Shown: piece by piece, positions 16,827-25,106 of the stretch | How positions within the stretch are numbered: position 1 is the first letter of the stretch | How the letters are laid out: each line of letters starts with the position of its first letter | NCBI GenBank assembly: GCA_963704545.1 | Contig: OY969915.1 | Location: forward strand, 2,170,001-2,234,000 | DNA: 64,000 nucleotides | Direction of reading: 5' to 3' | DNA from: VRUE01 sp963704545 | GTDB taxonomy: Bacteria > Actinomycetota > Thermoleophilia > Solirubrobacterales > 70-9 | Program-made: the position numbers and the translations under genes | The notes under the pieces: model-generated | Databases searched by the model: none | Told to the model about the DNA's origin: nothing | The model's input: only the letters and a program-made list of their open reading frames with translations

Positions 16827-17672
16827 TCAGTCGAGCTTGAAGCCACTCAGTAGGCGTTTCTCGGTCTCGCCCTCGATCTTGGCGAGGACTTCGACCTTTC
16901 CCTCCAGCGGCGTGTCGCGGATCTTCGTCGCCAGCAGGTCGTCGACCTGGAAGATGCCGGCGGAGTTGTTCAGCTCGATCTCGATCCGCAGCGGCCGCGT
17001 CTCCCCTGCCTCGATCCTGACCTCGTCGATGGCCGCGGCCGAGATCGAGTGGATGCCCTCCTGTCCCGCTTCCAGCGGGATCCGGGTGCGGCCCTGTGCC
17101 ATGTCGAGTGCGTCGGCGACCCTGACCACGCCCGCCTCCAGCGTGTAGGGCTCGCCGCGGCGGCGGTGGCCGATGATCGCGTGCAGGATCTCCGAGACCA
17201 CGACCGTCCGCTCCGGCTCCCGGTAGGAATCCGCGAGCAACCGCTCGAGCGCACCGCTGGCGAGGAAGAGGCTGTAGGCCTCGTGATCGGCGCGGTGGAT
17301 CGACATGCCGACGTCGTGCAGGAGGGCGCCCCCCGCAACGACGACCTCGGCGGCCCGCGGCGACATTCCGTGGTCGGCGACGACCGCCGGCTCCACCCCG
17401 GCCTTGACCAGCAGGCGCAGCAGGCGCAGGGCGATGTTGAGCACGATCTGGGTGTGGACCCAGGAGTGGTCCGACATTCCCAGCCGCTCGGCATGGACCT
17501 GCGCCATGTACCACCAAGCCCGCACCTGCTCGTCGCCGTTGACGGCCCGAAGGAACTCCTCGAGCTTTCTGTTCCCTCGCGTCGGGGCCCGGACCTCGGC
17601 CTCGGCGATCGCCTCTCGGGGTGGCTTTCGAGTCGGGCCTTTTGGATCCGGGGTCGGAACCGCCTCGCTCAT
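16827..17672 (-). CDS. HD-domain phosphohydrolase
   Basis: 281 residues with the HD metal motif in GGALLHDVGMSIHRADHE (about residue 115) and further His residues at SWVHTQIVLN and HAIIGHRRRG. HD proteins hydrolyse phosphate esters of nucleotides; the exact substrate cannot be read from sequence. The C-terminal 90 residues (IDEVRIEAGETRPLRIEIELN) form an added domain of unknown role. It follows the Rpf-like gene, with a GC hairpin between them. Confidence 0.82.
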   Translation of the reverse strand: MSEAVPTPDPKGPTRKPPREAIAEAEVRAPTRGNRKLEEFLRAVNGDEQVRAWWYMAQVHAERLGMSDHSWVHTQIVLNIALRLLRLLVKAGVEPAVVADHGMSPRAAEVVVAGGALLHDVGMSIHRADHEAYSLFLASGALERLLADSYREPERTVVVSEILHAIIGHRRRGEPYTLEAGVVRVADALDMAQGRTRIPLEAGQEGIHSISAAAIDEVRIEAGETRPLRIEIELNNSAGIFQVDDLLATKIRDTPLEGKVEVLAKIEGETEKRLLSGFKLD

Positions 17673-17686
17673 CGTCCGGATCGTAG

Positions 17687-17717
17687 GGGAGGGACCGGGT
17701 GCCCCCCGGTCCCTCCC
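17687..17717 (-). terminator. GC hairpin after the Rpf-like gene
   Basis: Thirteen-bp perfect arms GGGAGGGACCGGG and CCCGGTCCCTCCC with a 5-base loop. It starts 5 bases after the stop of the Rpf-like gene and ends 15 bases before the HD gene start. No T-run. Confidence 0.6.
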
Positions 17718-17722
17718 AGCGA

Positions 17723-18214
17723 TCAGCCGCAGACCGGCCAGGGGCTGGAGCCCGAGGCGGCGTAGAGGAGGGCGGCTCGGTAATCCTGCTCCTGCTCGGG
17801 GGCTTGAGCCGGGTCGCCGGAGCCGCCGACGGATTCCCAGGTGCTGAAGCTGAACTGGTACTTGCCTCGGTAGGTGCCGTCAGAGGAGACGATCGTGGGG
17901 TCGCCGCCGGACTCGCAGGAGGCGATGGCCTCGAGGGTTTCCCGCGAGACGCCTCCCGGGAGAGATGCATAGAGCTCACGTCGTTCGCGGCGGAGCTCGG
18001 CGCGGCGCTTGGCTTCCATGCGCTTGACGGTGGTGCGGATCGTCTTGTGAAAGCGGGCGACCGGGCTTTGCAGCGGGCCGAGCTTGGCGGGCACCGCTTC
18101 GGCTACGCCGATCCGTGGCGATGGGGGATCGTCGCCGGTTGCTGCGAGGGCAGCTGCCGGGAAGGCGATGCAGGCGATCAGAACAGGGATGAAATATGTG
18201 CGTTTTGTGAGCAA
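17723..18214 (-). CDS. Secreted Rpf-like (transglycosylase-fold) protein
   Basis: 163 residues. The signal peptide ends near AALAATGDD. A basic helical region (residues about 55-80, KRMEAKRRAELRRERREL) is followed by a C-terminal Rpf-type domain: LEAIASCESGGDPTIVSSDG with the catalytic Glu in CESGG, then GKYQFSFSTWESVGG. Rpf proteins cleave peptidoglycan and promote growth from dormancy. The start is TTG 18214. A CRP-type palindrome upstream (18250-18264) is now the border of a mobile element. In mycobacteria and corynebacteria rpf genes are known CRP/GlxR targets. Confidence 0.85.
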   Translation of the reverse strand: MLTKRTYFIPVLIACIAFPAAALAATGDDPPSPRIGVAEAVPAKLGPLQSPVARFHKTIRTTVKRMEAKRRAELRRERRELYASLPGGVSRETLEAIASCESGGDPTIVSSDGTYRGKYQFSFSTWESVGGSGDPAQAPEQEQDYRAALLYAASGSSPWPVCG

Positions 18215-18249
18215 GCGCGGAACCGTGGCGGTATTTACGGCTCCGGAAC

Positions 18250-18264
18250 GTGATCGCGCTCACA
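18250..18264. repeat. Left flanking direct repeat of the mobile element
   Basis: GTGATCGCGCTCACA, exactly repeated at 22715-22729 in the same orientation. Read as an inverted repeat the two copies would have two mismatches, so target duplication fits better than an extended terminal repeat. It is itself a near-palindrome of CRP-site type. Confidence 0.75.
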
Positions 18265-18343
18265 TATATCCCTTCAGAGTAGGTAGAATGCAATCCGCAT
18301 GGCAAGCAGGCATCAGGCGCGTTTCGTGCCTGGCTCTGGGATG

Positions 18344-19162
18344 TCAATACGCGTCTCGGAAGGGCGCTTCGTGATGGCGTCCAGGGAAGACTCGAATGTC
18401 GAACCCGAGCGGAAGCGTCTCGGTATCGAGGATGACATCGAGAAGTTCCCTATCCATGAGGAGGGGCGGCGGCCAGGCGACGACTCGTTGGGATCGGGGC
18501 CAGATCTTTGTGAGCATCTCCCCGGCGGGATGCTCCCCCTTCTGCCCGAGGGCGATTTCCACGTAGTTCCCGAAGCGATGGCCGACCACGAGGAACGAGA
18601 TGCCGCCGACAGCGAGAAATCCGGCGTATCCAAAGTCCGCAGGCTCTTTGAAGTGCTCATTGTCTGGCGCAAGCGTTAGTGGCTTCTGCAAGTAGGCGCA
18701 GCTAACGGGGTCATCAAGCGCCCTGTAATGAGAGCCGAGCCAAACGGTGACCTGCTGGGGCGGCTTGCCGTTTTCCTTGAGCAGGACCGGATGCATGACG
18801 GGCGCGAGCAGCTCCGGCGCTTGGGCCTGAAATACGTAGACCGTCTTGACGGCCCAGATGGCTGCGAGCCACTGTTCGCGTAAGTCGAAGCGGCATTCCC
18901 GCTCACGGGCGATTGCTGGAGACAAGATTGGCTTTACGGCCCCCTCGAGCCTGCTCATCCAGCCGTGATTGCAGTCGTAGCAGACGACCCAAGTTTGTTC
19001 TCTGAACGGCTTCTTTTTCCACAACCTCTCTTTGACGCCGCCAGCCATCCGGTAGTGCACGATTGGATCATCAGAAGGGAGGACACTGCGCAGCCAATCC
19101 GGCAGCAGGTGCTCCCCGCTGTTTGCTGGCATCCCACAGAAGATGCAGGCCTCCCTACCCAT
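18344..19162 (-). CDS. HNH-nuclease-like zinc-binding protein (cargo)
   Basis: 272 residues. The N-terminus has CIFCGMPANSGEHLLPDW and then WVVCYDCNHGWMSRLEG: two CxxC pairs, an EH pair and CN-GWMS, the pattern of a treble-clef HNH-type fold. The canonical catalytic HNH residues are only partly evident, so nuclease activity is unproven. The C-terminal 170 residues are not recognised. It is the leftmost cargo gene, reading toward the left end of the element. Confidence 0.6.
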   Translation of the reverse strand: MGREACIFCGMPANSGEHLLPDWLRSVLPSDDPIVHYRMAGGVKERLWKKKPFREQTWVVCYDCNHGWMSRLEGAVKPILSPAIARERECRFDLREQWLAAIWAVKTVYVFQAQAPELLAPVMHPVLLKENGKPPQQVTVWLGSHYRALDDPVSCAYLQKPLTLAPDNEHFKEPADFGYAGFLAVGGISFLVVGHRFGNYVEIALGQKGEHPAGEMLTKIWPRSQRVVAWPPPLLMDRELLDVILDTETLPLGFDIRVFPGRHHEAPFRDAY

Positions 19163-19321
19163 GTCAGGAGCCTATGCAGGAAGGCAAGGGCCGCTGGTCG
19201 AAGCTCCCCCTTGCGTCCTCGGCCTAGCGATGCTTGACCGTCGAGACAGCAGGGATGACCGGCGCTACCGGACTGAGAGTCATGGCTTTCAACTCCGCTT
19301 TTTGGGGGGCTTACGGGACCT

Positions 19322-19975
19322 CTACCGCCGTTTGCTCCGCTTCTTCTTGGGTTTCGGCGCTTTGCTCATGGCCGAGCCGAAGATCAAGACTGATGCGGTT
19401 GTCGGAACCGGTTTGCTCTCCCCCTTGGCTATCCGCTTGGCGGCCTCAACTCCGATCCCCTTGTACGTCTTAAGGAAATCGGCGGCGGCTTCCTCGGCTT
19501 CTTTGCGGCCCTGGTCGTCCATGACTCTTGGGTCCCGAGCGACTACGTAGTCGGGGCGCCTGTCGAAGGTGCCGGTCTCCAGCGATATGCCCACGTCCTG
19601 CTCCAGCTCGATCAGGACACCGCCAAACGTGGAACGCTGCGCCGATTTCGGCATGAGCCGCAGCTGCCACGAGGGAAGAAAGACTTCGCTGACGGCCTTG
19701 TAGTAGTGCTCGACGGCTCCCCGCCGCGGCTCGGTCTTGACCATCTCGATGCATTCGAGGTCCTTGAGCACTTTGACGTGGTAGCTGACCTGGCTTAGCC
19801 CTTCGTCCAGCTCCTTCGAGAGTTCATTGGGGCTTGCGATCCGGTCGTTGAGGACCGTGAGAATCCCTATGCGCAGCTGATGGCCAAGGGCCTTCATGAG
19901 CCTCTGGTCTACCGCTGGCCCGGCCGCCTCCCATTGCTTTGCCTTCTTGGCCCGGCCCCGTTTCTTCGCCGCCAC
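19322..19975 (-). CDS. ArsR-like helix-turn-helix protein (cargo)
   Basis: 217 residues. Basic N-terminal tail (MAAKKRGRAKKAKQWE), then a winged-helix domain at about 25-105: ALGHQLRIGILTVLNDR, SPNELSKELDEGLSQVSYHVKVLKD as the recognition region. The remainder is unassigned and ends in a very basic tail PKPKKKRSKRR. Likely a DNA-binding regulator of the element. The tails suggest nonspecific DNA contact. Confidence 0.75.
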   Translation of the reverse strand: MAAKKRGRAKKAKQWEAAGPAVDQRLMKALGHQLRIGILTVLNDRIASPNELSKELDEGLSQVSYHVKVLKDLECIEMVKTEPRRGAVEHYYKAVSEVFLPSWQLRLMPKSAQRSTFGGVLIELEQDVGISLETGTFDRRPDYVVARDPRVMDDQGRKEAEEAAADFLKTYKGIGVEAAKRIAKGESKPVPTTASVLIFGSAMSKAPKPKKKRSKRR

Positions 19976-20305
19976 GTTTTTCTCCTCTCGGTGGCCGTCC
20001 CGGTACTTAAACGTCCGGGATCGGTATGGAGTTGTCGATTGCGGCGAAAAGCTAGCTGTTTCTAAGGCTAGGCGCTTCTATTACTCTAATCTCTTTCCTT
20101 TAATCAGGAATCTTTCCGGTAAAGAGAGGAGAGTGAGAGGCAATGACGATCCAGCCGTGTCCGACGACCGTGCCGCTGCTTTCGCTTATCAAGACCCGCT
20201 GAAGATGGGCAGGGGCAGGGTCTAGCGGGAGGACGAAACTAGGCCCTGCCTCAGGCGGGCTAGGTCCTCCCTGCCATAGGCCGAGAGGGGAGCTAGCCTT
20301 TAGTC
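19976..20305. other. Divergent regulatory region inside the mobile element
   Basis: 330 bases between the ArsR-like gene and the small basic peptide gene. An AT-richer stretch near 20040-20120 may hold divergent promoters. A 19-codon frame (20143-20202, MTIQPCPTTVPLLSLIKTR) follows an AGAGAGG-type ribosome site. After it, 20209-20274 contains overlapping inverted repeats (GGGAGGAC with GTCCTCCC; GCAGGGTCTAG with CTAGGCCCTGC), compatible with alternative RNA folds. Confidence 0.45.
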
Positions 20306-20437
20306 ATGGCCGAGGAGTCCCAGAAGCAAAAGACGACGCCCAAAGGCATCAACCCGAAGACCGGCAAGCCCTATGAGCCGGTCGAGCGAAAGGCATGGGA
20401 TTCGCTGCTGCGACGGGCGGCGAAGCCCAAGGGCTAG
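20306..20437 (+). CDS. Small basic peptide (cargo, hypothetical)
   Basis: 43 residues from an ATG at 20306, Lys-rich with KGINPKTGKPYEPVERKAWD. A GAGGGGAG sequence lies about 10 bases upstream. Codon use resembles the neighbours. Unknown function; too short for a family call. Confidence 0.4.
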   Translation: MAEESQKQKTTPKGINPKTGKPYEPVERKAWDSLLRRAAKPKG

Positions 20438-20632
20438 GAGGGGCTAGCGAAACTCCCTACGCCGCTTTGGGCGTGGGATCGCTCGGGTGGCTGATTCACG
20501 GATACCTCGCTTTCGGCGGCGATTTACCCCAGGTCTGGGCGGTGGCGAGCATCACGTCCGATCAGAGATCTACCGTGCACGCATCAGGAAGCAAATGCCT
20601 GCATAAGGGCAGGCACGAGAGGGGATGCACGG

Positions 20633-21709
20633 ATGAACAGCACGCAACTGACGAAAATCGACGGCGAGCAGGCCGAGCCCGAGGGCAGGGCACGGGGCGG
20701 TCGCGCTCGCGCAGCGAAGCTAACCCCCGAGGAGCGCAGCGAGGCGTCGCGGCGCGCCGCCGAGGCTCGCTGGGACAAAGCGGTCGCAGATGCGGTCTGC
20801 GGTTCCCCCGACAAACCGCTGCGGATTGGCGACGTGGAGCTGGAGTGCTACGTGCTCGACGACGGCACCCGTGTTCTGACGCAATCGACCTTTCTGGAGG
20901 CTCTGGGACGGCACCGCCGTGCGAACGTCCGGCGCGAGCGCAACGCTGCCCTGCCCTCAATCCTCCAGGCGAAAGCGATCAACCCCTTCATCTCGGAGGA
21001 CGTGCGCAAGAAGGCGAAGCCGATCACCTTCAAGTTGGCCGGAGGTGGACGCGCCAGCGGCTACAACGCCGAGTTGCTGCCTGATGTTTGCGAGATCTAC
21101 CTGAGGGCTCGTGAAGCAAAGAGCCTTCCTCATCAGCAGAAACACATCGCCGCTCAGGCAGAGATCATCATGCGCGGTCTGGCGACGGTCGGCATCATTG
21201 CCTTGGTCGACGAGGCCACCGGCTACCAAGAGGTCCGAGCACGGGACGCCCTTGCCGAGATCTTGGAGGAGTTCATCGCCAAGGAGCTTCAGGCCTACGT
21301 CCAGACTTTCCCGCCCGACTTCTATAGCGAGATGTTCCGACTGCGCGGTCTGAGCTATCCGGCTACTACCGTCAAACGGCCGCAGTACTTCGGCAATCTC
21401 ACCAACGATGTCGTCTACAAGCGGCTCGCGCCAGGCGTGCTTGAGGAGCTTCAGCGGGCAACCCCCAAGGACAAGAGGGGGCGGCGGAAACACAAGTACT
21501 TCCAGTTGCTCACCCAGAATATTGGCTACCCGAAACTGCGCGAGCATCTGGGTTCGGTCGTCACGCTGATGAAGCTCAGCAACGATTGGAAAGACTTCAT
21601 CCAGAAGCTCGATCAGATCCACCCGCGAGTTGGGGACACGATCCAAATGCCGATCTTGGAGGCCACCGAGATCAGGGGGGAGACGACCGAATATAAGGAG
21701 GCGGCGTAG
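20633..21709 (+). CDS. P63C-domain protein (cargo)
   Basis: 358 residues. The C-terminal half has the P63C hallmark: YPATTVKRPQYFGNLTNDVV, YKRLAPGVLEELQ and KHKYFQLLTQNIGYPKLREH. This domain occurs in phage and mobile-element proteins of unknown biochemical role. The N-terminal 50 residues are Ala/Arg-rich (GGRARAAKLTPEERSEASRR), like a small basic helix found in mobile-element proteins. Start is ATG 20633 behind GAGAGGGGA. It ends 31 bases from the end of the convergent transposase gene. Confidence 0.85.
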   Translation: MNSTQLTKIDGEQAEPEGRARGGRARAAKLTPEERSEASRRAAEARWDKAVADAVCGSPDKPLRIGDVELECYVLDDGTRVLTQSTFLEALGRHRRANVRRERNAALPSILQAKAINPFISEDVRKKAKPITFKLAGGGRASGYNAELLPDVCEIYLRAREAKSLPHQQKHIAAQAEIIMRGLATVGIIALVDEATGYQEVRARDALAEILEEFIAKELQAYVQTFPPDFYSEMFRLRGLSYPATTVKRPQYFGNLTNDVVYKRLAPGVLEELQRATPKDKRGRRKHKYFQLLTQNIGYPKLREHLGSVVTLMKLSNDWKDFIQKLDQIHPRVGDTIQMPILEATEIRGETTEYKEAA

Positions 21710-21740
21710 CCGTTCTCCGAGTACCGAATCGCTAGGGCCT

Positions 21741-22697
21741 TTAGGACGAGACCGCTCGGTGCAGCAACTGCTCGAACATCCCAAGCGGCTCCCGCCGAGC
21801 GTTGTAGCGCCAGGCGTACTCGTCCAGGTAGGACTGGAGCCAACGGGCAGAGACCTTCTTGTAGGCCCCTCTCATCCCCGTCTTCAGGTTGCCGAAGAAG
21901 CCCTCGATCGTGTTCGTGTGGATTTCGCCGTCGACATAGGAGCCGGCAGAGTGGTTGATGACCTTGTGATCCCGATACTCGCGGCGCAGCGGCCGGTAGG
22001 CCATCCAGTCGTCGGTAATCAAGATCGATTCCGGGTTGACGTTGGCCCGCACGGCTCCACTAAGCGGCTCGCCTCGACGGCCCCCGATCACGCGCAGACG
22101 GACCTTGCCTCCGCGCTCGACCATCCCCAGCACGGTCGTCTTCGACTCGCGCCACTGCGCAAGCTCCGGTGAGCCCTGGCGCATCTTCTTACGCGGCTTT
22201 CCGCCCCAGGCAGTCTCGTCAACCTCGACAACCCGGCCGTCCAGCGGCTCGTCGTCTTGGTCGGACATCAGCTCGTTGCGGATCTTGTTGAACATGCGCC
22301 AGGCGGTCTTGTAGGTCACCCCAAGCTCCCGCTCGAGCTGCTTGGCAGATACGCCGCAGCGAGTGCTGGCCATAAGGAACATCGCGTAGAACCAGAGCTG
22401 GAGAGAGGTCGTGGACTTCTCGAAGATCGTCCCCTTCATCGGGTGCAGGTGCTTGCCGCAGGAGTCGCAGGTGTAGGAGGCGCGGGTTTTCGTCCGGTGG
22501 AACTTCCGCTCCCGGTCGCACTTGGGGCAATGGGCATGGTGGCCGTCGGGCGCGTAGCGCTCCCGCCAGAGCCGATCCAGGCAGGCCGCGTCATCGGGGT
22601 ATTCCCGCCAGAACTCGACCACCGATAGCTCGGAATCCGAGGAGGGACGCCGGATCGGGTTGTTTCGGTCGTTTGCAGCCATGCCTGCAGTGTACAT
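21741..22697 (-). CDS. IS1595 (ISXO2-like) family transposase
   Basis: 318 residues. The N-terminal zinc ribbon has CPKCDRERKFH and YTCDSCGKHLHP. The catalytic core has Asp in VVEVDETAWGGKPRK and in ILITDDWMAYRPL, then HTNTIEGFFGNLKTGMRGAY, the Asn-type third motif of IS1595. It ends with the family pattern LDEYAWRYNARRE. An internal ATG at 22682 (MAANDRNN) is an equally good start, as the first codons lie in the terminal repeat. It appears intact. Confidence 0.93.
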   Translation of the reverse strand: MYTAGMAANDRNNPIRRPSSDSELSVVEFWREYPDDAACLDRLWRERYAPDGHHAHCPKCDRERKFHRTKTRASYTCDSCGKHLHPMKGTIFEKSTTSLQLWFYAMFLMASTRCGVSAKQLERELGVTYKTAWRMFNKIRNELMSDQDDEPLDGRVVEVDETAWGGKPRKKMRQGSPELAQWRESKTTVLGMVERGGKVRLRVIGGRRGEPLSGAVRANVNPESILITDDWMAYRPLRREYRDHKVINHSAGSYVDGEIHTNTIEGFFGNLKTGMRGAYKKVSARWLQSYLDEYAWRYNARREPLGMFEQLLHRAVSS

Positions 22698-22713
22698 ACT
22701 TTGAAGGGATAAG

Positions 22714-22729
22714 TGTGATCGCGCTCACA
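22714..22729. promoter_or_regulatory. CRP-type palindrome / right flanking repeat of the element
   Basis: TGTGATCGCGCTCACA is a perfect match to TGTGA-N6-TCACA, the consensus of CRP/GlxR regulators. The first T comes from the element end, the other 15 bases are the flanking direct repeat. It lies 54 bases before the purU start and 17 bases from the transposase start. Confidence 0.55.
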
Positions 22730-22782
22730 CTGCTCACAAAGTAAGTGGCGTCTGACACGACACCAGGCACGGAATCCCTTCC

Positions 22783-23709
22783 GTGGCGGATGATGAATTG
22801 CTTCTTGCGGCTCAGATCGTTGCCGAGCGGCGGTCGAGTGAAAGCCGGGATGATGGGGAGATCGCGGATTCTCCGACATCGCGCCTGCTGCTCGCCTGTC
22901 CCGACCGCCCGGGACTGATCGCCGCCGTCAGCGGCTTCCTCGCCGACGCCGGCCTCAACATCGTCGATGCCGACCAGCACTCAAGCGACGAGGGGCGTTT
23001 CTTCATGCGGATGGTGTTCGACGCCATCCCCGAGGACGAGCTGGCCGCGATCCGGCAGCGCTTCGAGCGCGAAGTTGCCACGCGCTTCGAGATGGAGCAC
23101 CGCTTCGCCGAGTCGAGCGAGCGCAAGCGGTTGGCGATCATGGTCTCGCGCGAAGACCACTGCCTCTCAGACCTGCTCTGGCGCTGGCGAAGTGGCGAGC
23201 TCGGCGCCGACATCGTTGCCGTCGTCTCCAACCACGACGACCACCGCGGGCAGGTCGAGTCGCTGGGGCTCGACTTCCACCACGTGCCTGTCGCCCCGGA
23301 CGCGCGCGAGCGGGCCGAGGCGCAGGCGCTGGAGCTCTTCACCGGCATCGACCTGCTCGTCCTCGCCCGCTACATGCAGGTCCTCTCCCGCGAGTTCCTG
23401 GAGCGGCTGAGCACACCGGCGATCAACATCCACCACAGCTTCCTGCCCGCCTTCGTCGGCGCCGACCCCTACCGCCGGGCTCACGAGCGCGGCGTCAAGC
23501 TGATCGGCGCCACCGCCCACTACGTCACCGAGGAGCTCGACGCCGGGCCGATCATCGACCAGGACGTGACCCGGGTCAGCCACCGCGACGAGGTCGACGA
23601 CCTGAAACGGATCGGCCGCGACATCGAGCGGCTGGTCCTCGCCCGGGCGGTCAAGGCACACGTCGACGACCGCGTTCTCCTCGACGGCGCCCGCACGATC
23701 GTGTTTTAG
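22783..23709 (+). CDS. purU: Formyltetrahydrofolate deformylase PurU
   Basis: 308 residues; hydrolyses 10-formyl-THF to formate and THF. An ACT domain (about 36-115, LLLACPDRPGLIAAVSGF) precedes the formyltransferase fold with INIHHSFLPAFVGADPYRRA (active-site Asn and His) and ATAHYVTEELDAGPIIDQDV (active-site Asp). The GTG start at 22783 gives a 34-residue N-terminal extension unlike the family, and no strong ribosome site is visible, so the start may be different. The mobile element ends 68 bases upstream. Confidence 0.95.
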   Translation: MADDELLLAAQIVAERRSSESRDDGEIADSPTSRLLLACPDRPGLIAAVSGFLADAGLNIVDADQHSSDEGRFFMRMVFDAIPEDELAAIRQRFEREVATRFEMEHRFAESSERKRLAIMVSREDHCLSDLLWRWRSGELGADIVAVVSNHDDHRGQVESLGLDFHHVPVAPDARERAEAQALELFTGIDLLVLARYMQVLSREFLERLSTPAINIHHSFLPAFVGADPYRRAHERGVKLIGATAHYVTEELDAGPIIDQDVTRVSHRDEVDDLKRIGRDIERLVLARAVKAHVDDRVLLDGARTIVF

Positions 23710-23762
23710 ACGCCCGTCACTGGCTGTCCAGCCAGCCGAGGTTTGTTCTATGGTGCGTCGCG

Positions 23763-25106
23763 ATGGAGCAGGCGACGATCCCACGCGCACCGGCTCTCGA
23801 GACCCGGAGTGGGCTCCCTCCCGGCCCGAAGGGTCCTGCGCTCCTTCAGGGATTGCGTTACGCACGGGATCCCCACGGGTTCCTCGGTCACTTCCAGCGC
23901 CGCTACGGCGACATCTTCACCGTTCCCTTCCCGATAGTCGGCCGGGTCGTCTGGGTCGCCGAGCCCTCCCTCGTCAAGGAGGTGTTCACGGGCTCGCCCG
24001 AGCAGTTCCACGCAGGAGAGGCGAACGCAACGGTGCTGGAGCCGGTCCTGGGACCCCACTCCGTGCTCACCCTCGACGAGGCGCCGCACATGCGCCAGCG
24101 CAAGCTGTTGCTGCCCCCATTTCACGGTGAGCGGATCCGCCGCTACGGCGAGCTGATGCGCGAGATCACCCTGCGCGAGATGGAGAGCTGGCCCGTCGGC
24201 GAGGCCTTCGCCCTGCGACCGCACACGCAGCGAATCACCCTGGCGGTGATCCTCGAGGCCGTCTTCGGGGTCCACGACGAGCGGCGCCTGAAGCGGGCGG
24301 AGCACCTGATCGGCACTTTCGGCAAGCGCGTCAACGCGATCACGTTCCCGATGCTGCGCCACAACCTCGGGCCCTGGAGCCCCTGGGGACGCTTCCTCCG
24401 CGCCCGCGAGGCATTCGACGAGTTCATCTACGAGGAGATCGAGATCCGCAGGCGCGAGGCTGAAACCGAAAAACGCGACGACGTGCTCTCCCTGCTCCTG
24501 CAAGCCAGGCACGACGACGGCACACCGATGAGCGACGAAGAGCTGCGCGACGAGCTGGTCACCGTGCTCGGCGCCGGCCACGAGACAACCGCCACCGCCC
24601 TCGCCTGGGCAATGGAGCGGCTGCTGCGCACACCGCGAGTCCTGACGAAGTTGCGCGAATCCCTCGCCGCAGGAGACGACGACTACCTCGACGCGACGAT
24701 CAAAGAGACCCTGCGGATCCGGCCGGTGATCATCGACGCCGCGCGCAAGCTGAACGAGCCGCTGCGAATCGGCGGTTACGAGCTGCCCGCCGGCACCTTC
24801 GTCTTCCCGGCGGCGGCGGCGCTTCACTACCGCGAGGATCTCTTCCCCGACCCGCACGAGTTCCGTCCCGAGCGCTTCCTCGACGGCAAGCCCGACGGCT
24901 ATGCCTGGCTCCCGTTCGGCGGCGGCGTGCGGCGCTGCATCGGTGCTGCATTCGCCGAATACGAGATGCGAGTGGTGCTGCGGGAGTTCCTCATGCGTGC
25001 CGAGCTGAGCGCGCCCGACCTCGAGCCTGAGCGAGCGAGAATCCGCAACATCACCGTCGCCCCTGCCAGGGAAGCACGGGTCAGGCTGGATCGCCCGCTG
25101 CGCTGA
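23763..25106 (+). CDS. Cytochrome P450
   Basis: 447 residues. I-helix AGHETTATALAWAMERLL, ExxR motif KETLRIRPVI, and the heme loop FGGGVRRCIGAAFAEYE with the Cys ligand. No membrane anchor, so a soluble bacterial P450 needing separate redox partners, none of which are nearby. It resembles the CYP110/CYP135-like fatty-acid or terpenoid hydroxylase group by overall pattern, but the substrate is unknown. Its 3' end overlaps the ABC-F gene by 26 bases, convergently. Confidence 0.95.
   Translation: MEQATIPRAPALETRSGLPPGPKGPALLQGLRYARDPHGFLGHFQRRYGDIFTVPFPIVGRVVWVAEPSLVKEVFTGSPEQFHAGEANATVLEPVLGPHSVLTLDEAPHMRQRKLLLPPFHGERIRRYGELMREITLREMESWPVGEAFALRPHTQRITLAVILEAVFGVHDERRLKRAEHLIGTFGKRVNAITFPMLRHNLGPWSPWGRFLRAREAFDEFIYEEIEIRRREAETEKRDDVLSLLLQARHDDGTPMSDEELRDELVTVLGAGHETTATALAWAMERLLRTPRVLTKLRESLAAGDDDYLDATIKETLRIRPVIIDAARKLNEPLRIGGYELPAGTFVFPAAAALHYREDLFPDPHEFRPERFLDGKPDGYAWLPFGGGVRRCIGAAFAEYEMRVVLREFLMRAELSAPDLEPERARIRNITVAPAREARVRLDRPLR

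Larger units (their letters stand above)
18265..22714. mobile_element. Composite IS1595-type element with cargo genes
   Basis: 4450 bases bounded by terminal inverted repeats of about 26 bases (22 matching; left TATCCCTTCAGAGTA, right, reverse-complemented, TATCCCTTCAAAGTA) and by a 15-base direct repeat. It contains an IS1595/ISXO2-type transposase gene at its right end and cargo: an HNH-like gene, an ArsR-like HTH gene, a 43-codon basic peptide gene and a P63C-domain gene. It sits between the Rpf-like gene and purU. IS1595 elements carrying passenger genes are known; my recollection is that they make 8-base duplications, so 15 bases would be unusual. Confidence 0.75.

Noticed and set aside
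18250..22729. Reading the flanking 15-mers as the outer part of the terminal inverted repeats
   Set aside because: As direct repeats they match exactly; as inverted repeats they would have two mismatches, so target duplication is preferred.
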